Below, one piece after another: positions 51,341 through 63,573 of a stretch of 64,000 bases of DNA. The position numbers and the translations under genes were made by a program. Source of the stretch: Sclerurus mexicanus (lineage: Eukaryota; Chordata; Aves; Passeriformes; Furnariidae); the NCBI GenBank assembly GCA_013396755.1, contig VWZF01006750.1, forward strand, positions 1,816,042-1,880,041, written 5' to 3'. Numbering within the stretch: position 1 is the stretch's first letter; each line of letters opens with the position of its first letter. The notes beneath the pieces are model-generated. The model was not told the origin of the DNA. It made no database searches and saw only the letters and a program-made list of their open reading frames with translations.

Positions 51341-52331
51341 GTACCCACCCACCCACCTATTTTCATTCCATTTGAATTACTTTCCGCTTGTCTCTCAATA
51401 TTGCCACTTCTCCATTGTGTTTGCCAAGGAAACAGATCTCATCAGGTGGCAGAACAGGTCCCCCAGACGAAAAGACCACGTTCAGCTCCCCAAGAGCTCT
51501 CCAATGCAGGAGTGCTGGGAAACAGTCAGGCAGCTCAGAGAATCTTCATGATACTCAAGAGCTCTTGGGACTTCAGTTTCAAGGCTGGTGCTCAAAGATA
51601 AACCAGAAACATTTTATTTGAAAAGTTTCAAGCATGCCAACAAGAAGTCCACTTGTCCATTGTTCAGTAGACACATTGACATAAAGTAGAATTAGCTGCA
51701 GAATAAGCACTAATGTCATTGTCTTACAACGATCTTTCCAACTGCTGCAGCCAGAGATTTTAACCAAGAGTGTTTCTGAGTTTTTAAACTCATTCACAAA
51801 CGTGTGCGTAGTGCAAAATGTGCATCTACTGCAAAAATGCTTGTTTGGAAGACAAATTGTAACATTGGAAAAGGAGGTAAATAAAGTGAAAAATAGTATT
51901 TTTAAATAACTGTATACTAGTCAGTACACAGTTAACTGCTGATCGAAATAACCACTTTGGAATATTTCCCTGCCATTTCATTTTCTCCAACTACTATGTT
52001 TTTCTAAAATGTTACGTGCACTTTTGCAGCAAACAAAATACACAAAACTTAAAATAGATTTTAAAACAGAAATAATAGACATTTCAATAGCAAACGTTTG
52101 TTAATATAGCTATATAATCACACATCATTCATATAAGACTATCCAAAAATCAGGCTTGCTAGGAGCTCATCCTTCACTCACATACTTAATCATTTTTTAG
52201 ATTGTTTAAAAGCCTTTAAGATAGTAGTTGTAAGAGCTTTAATAGGCATTTTTGCCAGTGTCATAAAATACCTTTTCTGAGTTGCATACCATCTTATAAA
52301 ATCAAACTTTAAAAATACAAACTAAATGTCC
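51341..52331. other. unique AT-rich sequence
   Basis: Nothing recognised beyond a short CCCA run at about 51346-51357. Confidence 0.5.
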
Positions 52332-52380
52332 AGGCCTGCAATCCTTTATCAGAGGCAAACCCACTGAGATAAATGAAATG
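52332..52380 (+). mobile_element. ancient amniote repeat fragment
   Basis: GGCCTGCAATCCTTTATCAG and GGCAAACCCACTGAGATAAA follow the layout CCTGCAATCCTTACTCAGGCAAAACTCCCATTGACTTCAA of an old amniote interspersed repeat, apparently the same group as at 34880. Very short and diverged. Confidence 0.4.
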
Positions 52381-54414
52381 TTACAGTGGCAATGAGACAA
52401 CAGAACGGACTGTTCACATCCTATGAAGTCTTGCCCTGAAAACAAGTTATTTTCCAACTTTATAAAGAGACAGTCATTACTTCACCCTTGGTTTGGCAAC
52501 TTTCCCCAGTGGGGAGAGTTACAGGCAAAGTGACAGTGCAGTAAGGACACAGTGGCAGCCCTATTTCTGATTTCACTGGTTTTTGTCAGTTTTTGTTAAA
52601 ATATTAAAATTATTTAAATTTGGGGTTAGTTTTTCTGTGAAACAGACAGGCTATTGACACTGTGTGACATGGTTGACTGGGGGAGATTTTGCATGTCACA
52701 ATATATTTGTGCTTTGACTATTCTACCTATGGATGGATCTGCTTTTAAAAGCTTCAGTTTATGCTGTGTTCCTGCAGGCCATTTCTTTGACTTGATGAAG
52801 CAAATGTTTTTTTGTTTTGTTTTAACATAGCTTTTAAGGGGTTGTCAGACAAAGATTGATGAGGGGTTAAGAATTTCTTTTTGAAGTTGTACAGAATTAC
52901 CAACTAATGAGTTGATTTCTTTGATGGGTCTTTTATACTTGGCTGCAGCTGTACAAGAATCAGTCACAAAGGAATCTTGATTTTGTTCATCGTTAATTCC
53001 AACTCAACAGATGAAGTCTGGCTATCATTGTCACCTTCTCAGTTTGCCTTTGTATTACGTGAAGTTTGTGTACTCAATTAACAATCTGATTAGCAAGTTC
53101 TTGCGTTTTTCAAGTATCTTTCTTTACTACTGCCAACATATCAGGTCCTTCAAACAGGATTTAAACATGCAATGCTTTTTTTGGCAATAACAAAATTAAT
53201 AATGGTAGCATTTAAGATACTGAAGTTCACAGGCCAGCAGGGGAAGATAGCAATGAACTTAAGAAAGACATTAAGAATCACAAAGATTTAGAGAGAGTTA
53301 TTTCATTAAAAGCTACAGTGAATTAATCTTTTTTTCCCTCCTTTATATAGAAGCAGTGTCTAATGAGGTTTTCAGTTTTGCCACTTCTGTTCAAATTATC
53401 AAGTTCTTATAGAATTAAAAGAGAACAACAAAGATCTGATGTTCTGGGCCCTGGTGCAAGTTTAAATCCTGCTCTGGACTGCAAATGGGTATTGATGGCT
53501 GCTTCATCACAAATAGATGTCACAATCTTTTTGGTCTCTCTTTTCCCATCTGAAGCCTGGAATCACTGTTTCAGGAAGTCAGACCAAATGGAAATGATAA
53601 GGCTCATGGTTTAGAGCTTTACTTCAAATTTACCGGTCCTGAAATGAGAGTAAATACCAGAATATTGAATAACATTTGTTTGGTTGGTGTTTAAAAATTA
53701 TGTCAGACTTGTGCCTAAAGGAGGTAAGCTTGACTTTACTCAGAAAGAATATGCATGGAAAAGATCCTGCTTCCTTTTATAGTTGCATTTAGTCCCAGAC
53801 AGAAGCAGAAGCAAATACATAAGAAGGAATTATTATTTTTTAAACCAAATTATCATATTACAAACACACAAAGAAAAAAGAGAAATAAAATACCATGGGA
53901 GTGAAATCTATTGCATTTACACCTTTATTTACATTGAGATGTTAATGTTTATGCTTTCTCTATATCATATCTAGCAGCTACAAACTGAACCATTCCATTT
54001 CTTTTCTCTGATTTTCTGAAAGAGAAAGTTTTGTATCTCACTAAACTCTATAAATATTCAGAAATTCCTGTTTATTTGATCAACCCCGTAAAATAACACA
54101 GAATGATACTTTTTCCTATTCCTTTTGTAACACTACATCATGTTGCCATATCACACTATGAGACACCCCTGCTACCCTGCTGTCTAAAAGTTTAGATTCA
54201 CAAAATTTAAATGCAGCACAGTGAAAGTAGTTTCTTCCTCCACATTGTCCTCTGGAATAGGCCATTGAGATATAATACTAGGCTGGACCCTGCATGCTTC
54301 AGAGGATGCTCTATTCCTTGGAGAAACATGAAATGACAAGCCTTTCTAGAAACATAAAGGTGAAAAGAAATCATAGTTTTTCAAGGAAACGCTAGCACTT
54401 TTATTACTGCTTCT
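52381..54414. other. unique AT-rich sequence
   Basis: No gene recognised. A short hairpin (52498-52520: 10-bp arms AACTTTCCCC and GGGGAGAGTT with one G-U pair, loop AGT) is too small to support an RNA gene. Confidence 0.45.
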
Positions 54415-54725
54415 AAAGGTTTATATAATGCTTTGCACTTGAATAACACTCTCTACTCAGCCATCCCAAAACCCTTTGTAGTAGTGTATTTCACTTTGTG
54501 ACAGCCCAATGAGATAGGCAAATAACACCATCTCCTTTATATAAATTGGTCAGTGAATCTGAGAAAGTTAAGCACCTAATTCAAAGCCCATTAAGGCAAA
54601 TGAAAAGACTCCCAGCAGGCTTTTGGCCAGTTGTTAATGAGACATCTCAGGTCATACAAAAAATTTGTGACAGAGAGCAGAACTCAAGTGTCCTTATTCC
54701 AATTCATGAGTCTTAGGTAGGCATC
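54415..54725 (-). mobile_element. MIR/L3-like ancient SINE (minus strand)
   Basis: The antisense MIR order is preserved over about 300 bp: TATAATGCTTTGCACTTGAA (54424, tail end), AATGAGATAGGCAAATAAC (54508), GAGAAAGTTAAGCACCTAAT (54561, corresponding to GAGAGGTTAAGTGACTTGCC), CAGGTCATACAAAAAATTTG (54649, corresponding to AGGTCACACAG), and GAGCAGAACTCAAGTGTCC (54675, the head B-box region). This is an amniote-wide CORE-SINE type element that stopped moving long ago, so the copy is heavily diverged and useful mainly as an orthology anchor. Confidence 0.72.
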
Positions 54726-55035
54726 ATCCACCTTCCATATAAGAAAGATTTTTCAAAGGGCAGATTTGTGCCTGTCATCCCCATAGAGGAGTGTCAAACC
54801 TGTAAGGTGATATTATACTGATTAAAAAATAGCTACATACCAGAAGGTCCCAGGTGGGCAGAGATGGGTCTCACAATGAACAGTTATCCAAATCAGGGTT
54901 CCAGGAAATTAAGGTCATATTTCAGACCAAAGTGACCCAAGTGTGTGCTGACCATTTTTGTAAGTACAGGAAATCTTCACCAACTGACCCATGGAGAAAT
55001 AAGAGGAAGAATAATAATCTGATGGGAGGGAGTAA

Positions 55036-55310
55036 AGACAACTTAGCCAGACACTTCTTAGAGGTTTCCAGTGACAGAATAAGAGGCAGTGAACAGAAAC
55101 TGAAATGCAATAAAATCTGTTGAAACACAAGAAAAGTATTTTTTACTGCCAGAGTGGTCAAACAGTGGCTCAGGCTGCCTGGAGAGCCTCTGGAGTCTCC
55201 ATCCTTACAGATAATCAAAACCCAACTGGACACAGTCCTGAACAAACTGCTCTGACCATGCTTGTGCAAGGTAGTTGAACTAGATAACCTTCAGAACTAA
55301 CATTATTCTC
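55036..55310 (+). mobile_element. old CR1 LINE 3' tail
   Basis: Recognisable CR1 order: CCAGTGACAGAATAAGAGGC (55070), TTTTTTACTGCCAGAGTGGT (55139), CAGGCTGCCTGGAGAGCC (55171), TGGAGTCTCCATCCTTACAG (55191), CAACTGGACACAGTCCTGAA (55224), GTTGAACTAGATAACCTTCA (55273). The terminal octamers are not clear. Moderately diverged, non-coding. Sequence upstream (54850-55035) may belong to the same copy but cannot be aligned by eye. Confidence 0.85.
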
Positions 55311-56809
55311 TAAAAATTCAATGGCACCTGAGACAAAAGAAACCCTTCTGGGCTGCTCAAAGTGTAAACATGCTGAGCAATAGCAGAAACCCTTATAATC
55401 AGTTTACAGCCACAAGTAGTTGTAAAGAAGATGCTTCCTCCTCTCCTCTGCTGAGTTCTAAGCTCCCCATGCACCCTGTGGTGCTCCTCTGGGTCTCACA
55501 GCATTACCCACAACATTGCAGTGATTTCTGGGGAGCAGAGAGCATCCAGAGGTAGTGGGGTGCTGCAGTTTAGAGATCCACCACACCTGGAGTGGCAAAT
55601 GTATTGCTTATATCCAGCTAGAGTGAAATAACTCTTCATTCAACCATTTCTCATAATATTCAAAATGGACAACTCTTTTTCAAATAATCATTTAAGAGAC
55701 AGATAAAGAAATGGTCAGAGGTGAGGAGCAGGAAATACCTTATATTTAATCTGCCTGCACTTTAAATGGAAAGGTTTGTCTTTCCCTTTACAAATTCTGA
55801 AAGACTTGCATTTTGATGGATTTTATCTTCTTACATATCTTTCTTCTCAGGATGCATATTTCAGGAAAAAACCTTTCCTAGTAGCATAAATTCCCTTTAT
55901 GGATAACCCTTTAATTTACGTTAACTAGGGACCCAGGGATCTAGACGAATTCATACTTTCTTTCCAAAATATGTTTAGTTCTTTCACTTTGAGAAGCAGT
56001 ATCAGTTCACTCCTTTAGGGATACAAGTCTCTCTCATGAAACAGGAGAACTGTAGTGACAAAGCAGTTAGTGGTCACTGTAATGATTCTTGAGTGTGAGT
56101 TGTATATTAAGACGCATATCTGACACGAGCACACATATGGATTAAATTCCTACCTCTCTATTATATCTTGGCTGGTACCAAACACAATGAGAACTGGCTT
56201 TGTGGGAAACACAATACAGCTTGAGATATTTAATCCAATCAGAGGATAGTTACAACAATGACAATTTGGGATTTGCCCAGTGTGTCTGTGACCCTCTTGT
56301 GAGTTTAAGCCGTTTTCTTAGATGTATCCTTATCCTTTCCTTCCTGAATCAATCATATTTGTTCAGTAGAAGCAGAATCTTTCCTTTTCTACAGTGTCTG
56401 ACCTAAGTTTATCTTCATCAGCATATAGCTTGACAAAAGTGGTCTTTACTCATGAATGAGCATATCCTACAAAATTCTGCATAAACCTACCAATTTAGTA
56501 TTTTATTTATGGAGAAACTTACAAAGCACATAGTTATAAGGAACAAACTCCTCAGAAAAGAACCCTGCTGACACTGTATCTCTGCAGATATTTGACATAT
56601 TATTAAGCTAAGGAGAAATATCTTTACTAAAAACATATGTGATTTATATGCTTACATCTCTTTAAAGCTAACTAAAACTATTGTATAAAATCCAGCTTTT
56701 TGAAAGTCATGCCTCCACCCATCATTTGTGTTTTAGTCAACACAATCCCATAGTAAGTGCTAAAGGTAGAGTTAAGCAACACATTTCCCTGAAATGGCAA
56801 TGAAGTGCA
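55311..56809. other. unique AT-rich sequence
   Basis: No gene or repeat recognised. Confidence 0.5.
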
Positions 56810-56955
56810 GCCAAAATAGAGATAATTATTTTAATTAATGGTAATGATTTTAACGGTTGAACATTTTAACTAATTAATTATGATTGATTGCTTGTTACTA
56901 ATCAGGAATGTGATTCAAAGTTCTAATTGAAAACCTGAGAGCAACGGGCACTAAA
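56810..56955. promoter_or_regulatory. homeodomain-motif-rich block
   Basis: Packed TAAT cores: TTAATTAATGGTAATGATTT (56831), CTAATTAATTATGATTGATT (56870-56889) with TGATTGATTG (56881-56890, PBX/HOX-like), and TCTAATTGA (56932). The clustering exceeds the immediate surroundings by eye and fits a developmental enhancer, though AT-rich DNA gives TAAT words easily. Confidence 0.3.
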
Positions 56956-57520
56956 ATATGATATACTTCTGCTGAGAGAACAGGCATTTATTTTTTAGAT
57001 GAAACACTTCAAAGTAAAAATCATTTTGACATTTAAGATGGCCAGAAAATAATGTACATCTCCTTCACAGGAAGCTTTTTTCCCACAGACACTGGAATCT
57101 GAAAACACACAGATAACCAACTTGAAAAAAAATGGGGTGCTCTTTCTGGTCCTGTTTGAAATCTGCTTAACCCTCCTGTTACATTCCCTGTCAACATGGC
57201 ATCATGCTGTTGTGCTTTAATCCACAAGGGAGAAGCTAACTGCATAATATTTATTCAGGATATGAACTCACTGAAGTGGCTTTATAGATCTGAAGCTGTT
57301 CTAAGGATCTTGCTGAGGCATTTATTGAATTAAGTAGCCCTGCAATCTATTCTCATAGATACAATCTCTCACCAAGGTGCTACTCCTGACTTCCTCCAGT
57401 CTGAGTTGAGGATCACACTAGTAGACCAGCCTCTTTCCTACCAAAAAATTTCACATTGCATCTCTACACCTGGAGGCACTGGCAGTGCTGCTGTTCCCAA
57501 GACCCATGGGGATGTGCCCT
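56956..57520. other. unique sequence
   Basis: Nothing recognised. Confidence 0.5.
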
Positions 57521-57554
57521 GATCCCCCATAGGGGGATCTCCATAGGGGATTCA
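57521..57554. repeat. perfect hairpin plus 14-bp duplication
   Basis: GATCCCCC (57521-57528) and GGGGGATC (57532-57539) form a perfect 8-bp inverted repeat around ATA. The unit CCATAGGGGGATCT (57527-57540) is repeated imperfectly as CCATAGGGGATTCA (57541-57554). Confidence 0.85.
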
Positions 57555-57555
57555 T

Positions 57556-58429
57556 CCTCCCACTGTGACCAGGACCCTGAGGCAGCTGCAGGGTTTACCA
57601 GTGACCACTGTCTGCCACGTCACTACTAACCAGAAGTCTGGGCTGTTCCCAGAGCAGCTGCCAGCCCACCACAAATGGCAGCAGGGTGCCCGAAGGAAAA
57701 ACCAACCCAAGTGCCAGGCTTCCCAGAGATGCCAGAGGTGGCACAGCTGAGCCATCTGTCCCGCAGGCTGGGCACTACCGCGAGGAAGGCTACACAAGGT
57801 CTGAAAGCCTTTCCTCTAAATCCCTACACTACAAGGACAGGTAATGTGGTGCCACTGTGGACAGTTTGGCATTGTCCTTTCACTGGGGATAAGGGCAGCT
57901 TACCTTTGAAAAGGGCAATCCTGGCAGTACAGTTAGCTTGGCCTCACCTTCTCTGCTTTGCATAGGATCTAGACATCCCTTGGCAGCAGGGCAAGTGGTT
58001 TCAGCAAACTGATTGGGCAGATAACTTATCTTTTGGGGAAAAGACAGACAAAAACCTCTGTCAACAGCAGCTCATAGTCAGTGGCTCAGGTGGAACAGCC
58101 AGATGTCAGCACAGAGCATGATTCACAAGAGGCAGCAGCCTCAGGAACAAACCACCTCGGGGTCTGAGCAGGAAACATTGTAGAACGGCAAAGTCAAAAG
58201 CAGCCCCTTTTCCAGGAGAGGGACATCAAATGCTAGGCTGAAAACATATCCTCTCTCAAAACTATAGAGTCTGAAGTGTTTCACTGGTACTAAAGCTGTT
58301 TCGCAGTTTTCAGAGAGAATTTGCTCACCTAGTTAGGAGAATCCCCAAAGTACCATTTGGCAACTACTATAAATAAATGTTGCAGATGTAATAATACTCC
58401 TTTCTTCTTTCCAAAAAAAAAAAAAAAAA
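57556..58429 (+). pseudogene. possible poly-A-ended retrocopy
   Basis: This GC-richer stretch contrasts with its surroundings. It contains AATAAA at 58372-58377 and ends in 17 consecutive A (58413-58429). An 8-bp word, GGATTCAT, sits on both sides (57548-57555 and 58430-58437), as a short target duplication would. These are the marks of a retroposed transcript. Against this, the signal-to-tail distance (36 bp) is longer than usual, the duplication is short, the left end lies in a small local duplication, and no parent gene is recognised (the best frame, 57675-57965, is unfamiliar). CR1 enzymes do not normally copy poly-A mRNAs, so such copies are rare in birds. Confidence 0.25.
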
Positions 58430-58779
58430 GGATTCATTTACAATAAATGTATGGGTTAGAGACATGTAGAGCTGGAGTATGAGAATGTGACACTTTAAGC
58501 ACAGCTTTGATCTGCTGGTACCAGTGAAACCGCCTGGGGTAGGCAGTGCTTGCTCTGAACTGGTGGTGGCTGTAGGAAGGTAAGATCCAGTCCCACACCA
58601 AACAGAAAAAAAAAAAAGTCATATTTGCTGATTGCATAAATAAGCCCCAAAGCTGCAGCCCTATGAGTTCTGCTCCTTTAAAGGACTGCCGTATCATATT
58701 AGCAGTCATCAGGGGAAACCATGCCTAGAAACTTCTCTGAAAGCTGTAGCACTTCAAGAAGGATCAGAAAGAAATGTCG
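58430..58779. other. unique sequence with A12 run
   Basis: Nothing recognised apart from 12 A at 58606-58617. Confidence 0.5.
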
Positions 58780-59120
58780 CCAGGCAATACTCCCTCTTGC
58801 CCCTTTAGCATAATGGCTCAGGAGAGGGAGATTACAACAGGTTTTCATCATGAATATTGTGTGTTTGAGCAAGGAGCAATTTCCCGACAGCTTTGATTCC
58901 AAATTTCAACATTATGTCACTTGCTGAAGTATCAGACACATCATTAACCAGCTCTAGCAGGTTTTGTTATGATATGATGAGTCAATATCTGCCTAGAAAA
59001 TTTAACCCATTTTTCTCTCCTCACACATTTTGAACAAGCTCTATGCTAGAAATGTCTGCCTTTCTGAACAATAATTCATCTGAATCATAAAACACTCTTT
59101 GATGCCTTATTATTTACACA
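58780..59120. promoter_or_regulatory. possible conserved non-coding element
   Basis: Complex repeat-free sequence with a consensus AP-1 site TGAGTCA (58978-58984) preceded by TATGATATGA, plus CATTAACC and TGAATCATAAAAC words. Enhancer-like in texture only. Confidence 0.22.
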
Positions 59121-62100
59121 GCACTTGCACATGTTCATGCCTTATTCTCATCACTTCCAGGAAGTAGCTCTACCCGGGATTCAAGGTGCTTTCTAGCTTT
59201 AATTGTATCCTCTATTTCAGGCAGCTAAGCATTATATTCAACCCCCTCCACACAATTTCAGAAAAAGGGAGAGAGTTGTGATGTCTCACTGACTTCTGGT
59301 GGATAGCTGTGGGGTCAGACCCTCTGAACAGTGGGATGCCAGCATGCACAGCCAGCCCAGACCCCTCTTGCTATGCTCCTGCTTCTGGACCACCTCTTCT
59401 TTCTCATTGCAGTTTCTGTGCACTACCCCAAATTAAAGGAGAGTCACAGGTTTTAAAAAGTGCCATTTCACAGCAGATTTGCAGGTTGATTCAGACAACC
59501 TAGCAATTGGTATATATCACTACGTACAGTGCTTTGCAAGACTTGGACCTAGGACAGGTGTTTTTTAAAACTCGTATTGTAAGTATTAAAAGGGCCATCA
59601 GAAGTCAATGACTACTTACGCCAGAAAAAGATACATCAATGAAACATTAAATCTCCCTAACCTTTGCATGCAGGGCATGGCTGCACAGAAGTCTAAAATG
59701 TAGTGGAGGGAAGAGGCAAGTGAGGTACTTCCCAAGCTACTCTCCTGTAAGGTTAAAAAAGTTAAGTCTACCTAATTTTCCCTTTTACTTAAAAAAAACC
59801 CAACAAACATTACTAATGTACAAATTGGAGCATTTACTTAGTTGTTAAAGTCAGGAAAATTATTTACTACTGATACCTTCTTCATAACTTCTTTGTGTAA
59901 TTGAAAATCAGTTTAAAAGAGGGAACTAAAGAATATCTTCTTTAAAAGCAGAGAGGTAGAACAGGCAACTCCCTTGACTTAGTTCAGCTGAGAGAAAGTT
60001 ATGTTATAACATTTGAGGAGTGCAAGTTCATTACAAAACAGCTGCTTCTGAACTGCAGCAGCACACCTGGAAAATGTAGAAGACTGACAACAGAAGCACA
60101 GGTACAGCAAATGAGGAGCTGTTATTGTTCTGTGGACAACACAAACTTAAAACCAAAAGGTAGTTCCCCATTCACATCTGTCTCTGATCTCCAATAAAAC
60201 CTGCAACACGTAACCTCACCTGGAGAGAGAAACTGAAGTCCCCTTCAGTTGCCTATAGTCTTTACATTCAGATTCAGCTAGGCTTTATTATAAACCTCTG
60301 CTGATCTGGGAGCAGAGAGGCTGTCCAAAACCAGGTGTGCTAATATATATTTCCCTCACCATATATATCTGTGTTCACTTATTGCACATTTTCTGTTTCT
60401 TTAAAGCTACTACATGAAAAATTTTCATCAAAATGTGTTTGTCTGTTTAAATGCTTTGGAATGTGCTTAAAGCAATGCACTTGGGTTTGTGAAGCTGTCA
60501 ACCCAATTTTATTTTCAGCAGGTTAGTACTATTTAGAAAACTGCTTCTCCCTTTCAGAGAGGGTTTGGGGAAGGGAAGCCTGAGAGGATCTTCTTCTGGG
60601 AATCTCATGCACCATCTTCTAGACGACCACAGCCGGGTTATGTGTTGAGATAATGTCACAGGTTATGTTCAGAGAGCAGGGTCAGTTTTAGACCATTAGC
60701 CTTGAGCTTTAACGTTAAATACTTTTGCATAAGAACATACGTATTTTTTAAATAAACTTCCTGAAATCTGCATTAGATGTGAATTTAACTTCAGGGTCTC
60801 CCTGCTCTTTCCTGTGCTGTTCTGAATAACACATTTACTAATAAAACACACCCCAAAATATTTCTTAGCTATTAGGCTGAAATGTCAGTGCAACAAACCA
60901 GGACTTCGGCAACTATTTTTTTCTGTCTCCAAATAGAGCTGTTTTTCATTAGCACTGTATCCTGTGTATTTATGAATTTGTTTACCTTTTTTTTCAAAAT
61001 ACCAATCAGAAAAATAAAGCCAGGGCAGTAAAGATACAAACCTAGTCATAACAAGAAACAGCTTTCTCGATATCAGCTGCGCTCCTGAAAGGTGTTCCAT
61101 GTGTCTCACTCCTTAAATGAACAGGGATTAAGACGCTAAAGGTGCAGTGAAGGCTCTATTTCAAAATTCATTCCTGCTAGGTTACACCTACATCGGCTAT
61201 GTCTGTTAATCATTAATAAATATCTCAGAAATAGTTACCTAAATTAGTGTTATTCACAAAGAGAAATATAATTACATTTTTTTTTAAGTTGGCATTTAAT
61301 ATATCAAGATGTTACAGAAGAATGAGAAATAGATTAAGATTCAACCTGGTGCCCTTTCTCTCTTGCAAATCTGCTTTGAAATAGGCTTGTTCAATAAGGC
61401 AGCAGCCTAAATCCCAGGTTTCTGTTGAAAACTGCCTTGGAAATGAGGGCCATACTGCAAAACTCAGGGAGGAAAGTGGAATACAGACAAAGCTCTGCAT
61501 TCACTTCAGCATCAAATAGATACAAAATCCTCAGACTGAAAAATGAAACACTGCTATTTCAGCAAATGAATGCCTACTGAAACAGGAAGCAACAACTGCT
61601 TCTTGGCAGCCTCAACAGAAACACTGAGAATTCAGCAGAATAAAGCTGCCTTTCAGCCTAACGCATCACTCATCAGTGGGGAAACTGAGGCACTAGGCAG
61701 GTTTTGATATCAGCACCCAGGCCCAGATTAAAACACCTTTACCAAACTGTTGAACTGCCTCCTTTCAACACAACACTGAATATTTCCATCCCCCTTGCAG
61801 CTCCTTTCCCCTACAGGAGTGAAAATTGTTCCAGCTGGTACCCAGATTGTCACCAGTTAACTGAGACTGAATCCCAAAGGTGCAGTGGGAGAAATCCATG
61901 ACTGTCAATAGAAAGCCATTTCCATTTTGTGATGCCTAAACTGTGAACTTATTCCAATTTCTCGGGGTTTTGTTTTGTTTTCATCACAGAATAAAACAAT
62001 ATTGCGAGCCTTCTTAATTTCTGTATAATTTGGAAAACCATCTAGATAAGTCAATTCTCTGATAATTATATTATTAAGTCAGTAGGACACCACCAGCTTA

Positions 62101-62189
62101 GATCATCTGCTCTAAAATATTCCAGTAAGAAAGAGAGGGAAGCAATGAAAAAAAAAGCTGAGTTGGAAAGAGAGAGAACTTACTGTGAA
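59121..62189. other. unique AT-rich sequence
   Basis: No gene recognised. It includes a short A/C tract with the AAACCCAACAAAC core at 59791-59808, a GGGGTTTTGTTTTG run at 61966-61979 (the same composition on the opposite strand), and the MIR-like word GGGGAAACTGAGGCA at about 61678-61692, which is too short to define an element. Confidence 0.45.
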
Positions 62190-62830
62190 GAATGCAGAAG
62201 TCTCTGACTGTTTAATAGATAAGAATGAATGCTGCTGTTTAACTAGATCCAGCCACTGAAATATCTAATTAAAACTGATGTGCTTATTTAGTTTCCAATT
62301 CATCACAGGTGGGTCCACATTAATGTGAAAATGAAAGTAAATTACCAGCATTTGGCAATCTCACTGAATGTCATTCACATTATTAGCTCAAATCTCAGAA
62401 TGCATTTTAAAATATGGTTCATAGGTAATAATGTGCCTGAGAACAAGTAAAACCGTGAATCTCTGTCTTTTAGTGTTTTACCTGCAAGTATGAATTCAAA
62501 CTTTACTGGGGAAGCTGCCGGATAATGCACGTGATGTTCTGTACAAAAGTGCCTTTAGGCAGAATGTTCTGGGGGAGTTGCACCCACTTTCCTACCACTA
62601 ATATAATTTGGGAATGGTTGTTTATATTGGCTCCACTCCTACCTGTCCCCCTCCAGCTAGAAGCTCATAATAACTTGGAGACATTTAATTGTAATCAGAT
62701 TTCAGGCTCACACTCAGATCATGGAGGCCCTGTGTGCTTCAGCTGCAATATATTCAGCTTCATAAATGCACAACAGCAAGGAACAAATAGACTTGAAAAT
62801 AATGTGTCTTCCAAGAGCATATAATTTATA
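62190..62830. promoter_or_regulatory. possible conserved non-coding element
   Basis: Contains TAATTA (62266-62271), an E-box CAGGTG (62306-62311), palindromic CATTAATG (62318-62325), and further on TTTAATTGTAATCAG (about 62686). Sequence is complex and free of recognisable repeats. A 99-codon plus-strand frame (62525-62824) overlaps the right half and is unfamiliar. Of the blocks listed, this one reads most like a vertebrate developmental enhancer, but that is a judgement from texture. Confidence 0.28.
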
Positions 62831-63511
62831 TTTTTTTTGGTAAACGTTGTATTTATAAATTTTATCTGTTATGTGTAAGTGAGCTGGTTCTAAAACGAAA
62901 ACTAAAATACAATTGATTTCAACTTAGAAAGTCTATGCAAATCTTCAAAATATGTAAGGATGCATTTAAGCCATAGGTTTTTACAAACTGAGACAGTGCT
63001 CAAAGGGGGACTGAATATTATTGTCCAGAAATGTACATCCCTTCAAATCCTCTTAGCAGGATTCTACTAAACTGAAATGATTTTTCATCTCTATTTTTGT
63101 TTGAGTCAAGGAAACCAACATCTCACAAAATTAAATACTATAATCAGAGCACCTTAGGTGCTCACTGTCTATTAAATATAGTGATGCCAATGTTTTGAAT
63201 CAAATTTTTCAAGTTTAAACATTTATGTGATTTTACAGTTAATCCCAGCATTGTCTTGAGTATTATTGGCAACTTAAAACTTTAACACATGGTTACTATA
63301 GTGAAAAGGGCAATTTCTATTTCAAGACTTCAAATAAATTTTCCTCTTCTGCTTTCAAAAACAACACTTTTCATTTCAAAAACATAATTGTAAAAATAGT
63401 TTTGTTGTATTTGAAAAATACTTTTTGAATCTTTTTCTGTTTTAACAACCTTCCCCACTATCCTTTTGGCATTAAAAGGTGAATTAAGGGAATTTATTGA
63501 AATGTGTAGTG
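62831..63511. other. unique AT-rich sequence
   Basis: Nothing recognised. Confidence 0.5.
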
Positions 63512-63573
63512 ATACATACATATATATATAGAGAGAGAGAGAGAGAGATAGATACATATATATAAATATAGAC
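63512..63573. repeat. TA/GA compound microsatellite
   Basis: ATACATACATATATATATA followed by about nine GA units, then GATAGATACATATATATAAATATAGA. The minus-strand frame over it (63330-63575) is a translated dinucleotide repeat. Confidence 0.95.

Noticed and set aside
52498..52520. Short hairpin as a microRNA candidate
   Set aside because: A 10-bp stem with a 3-base loop is far too small for a microRNA precursor.
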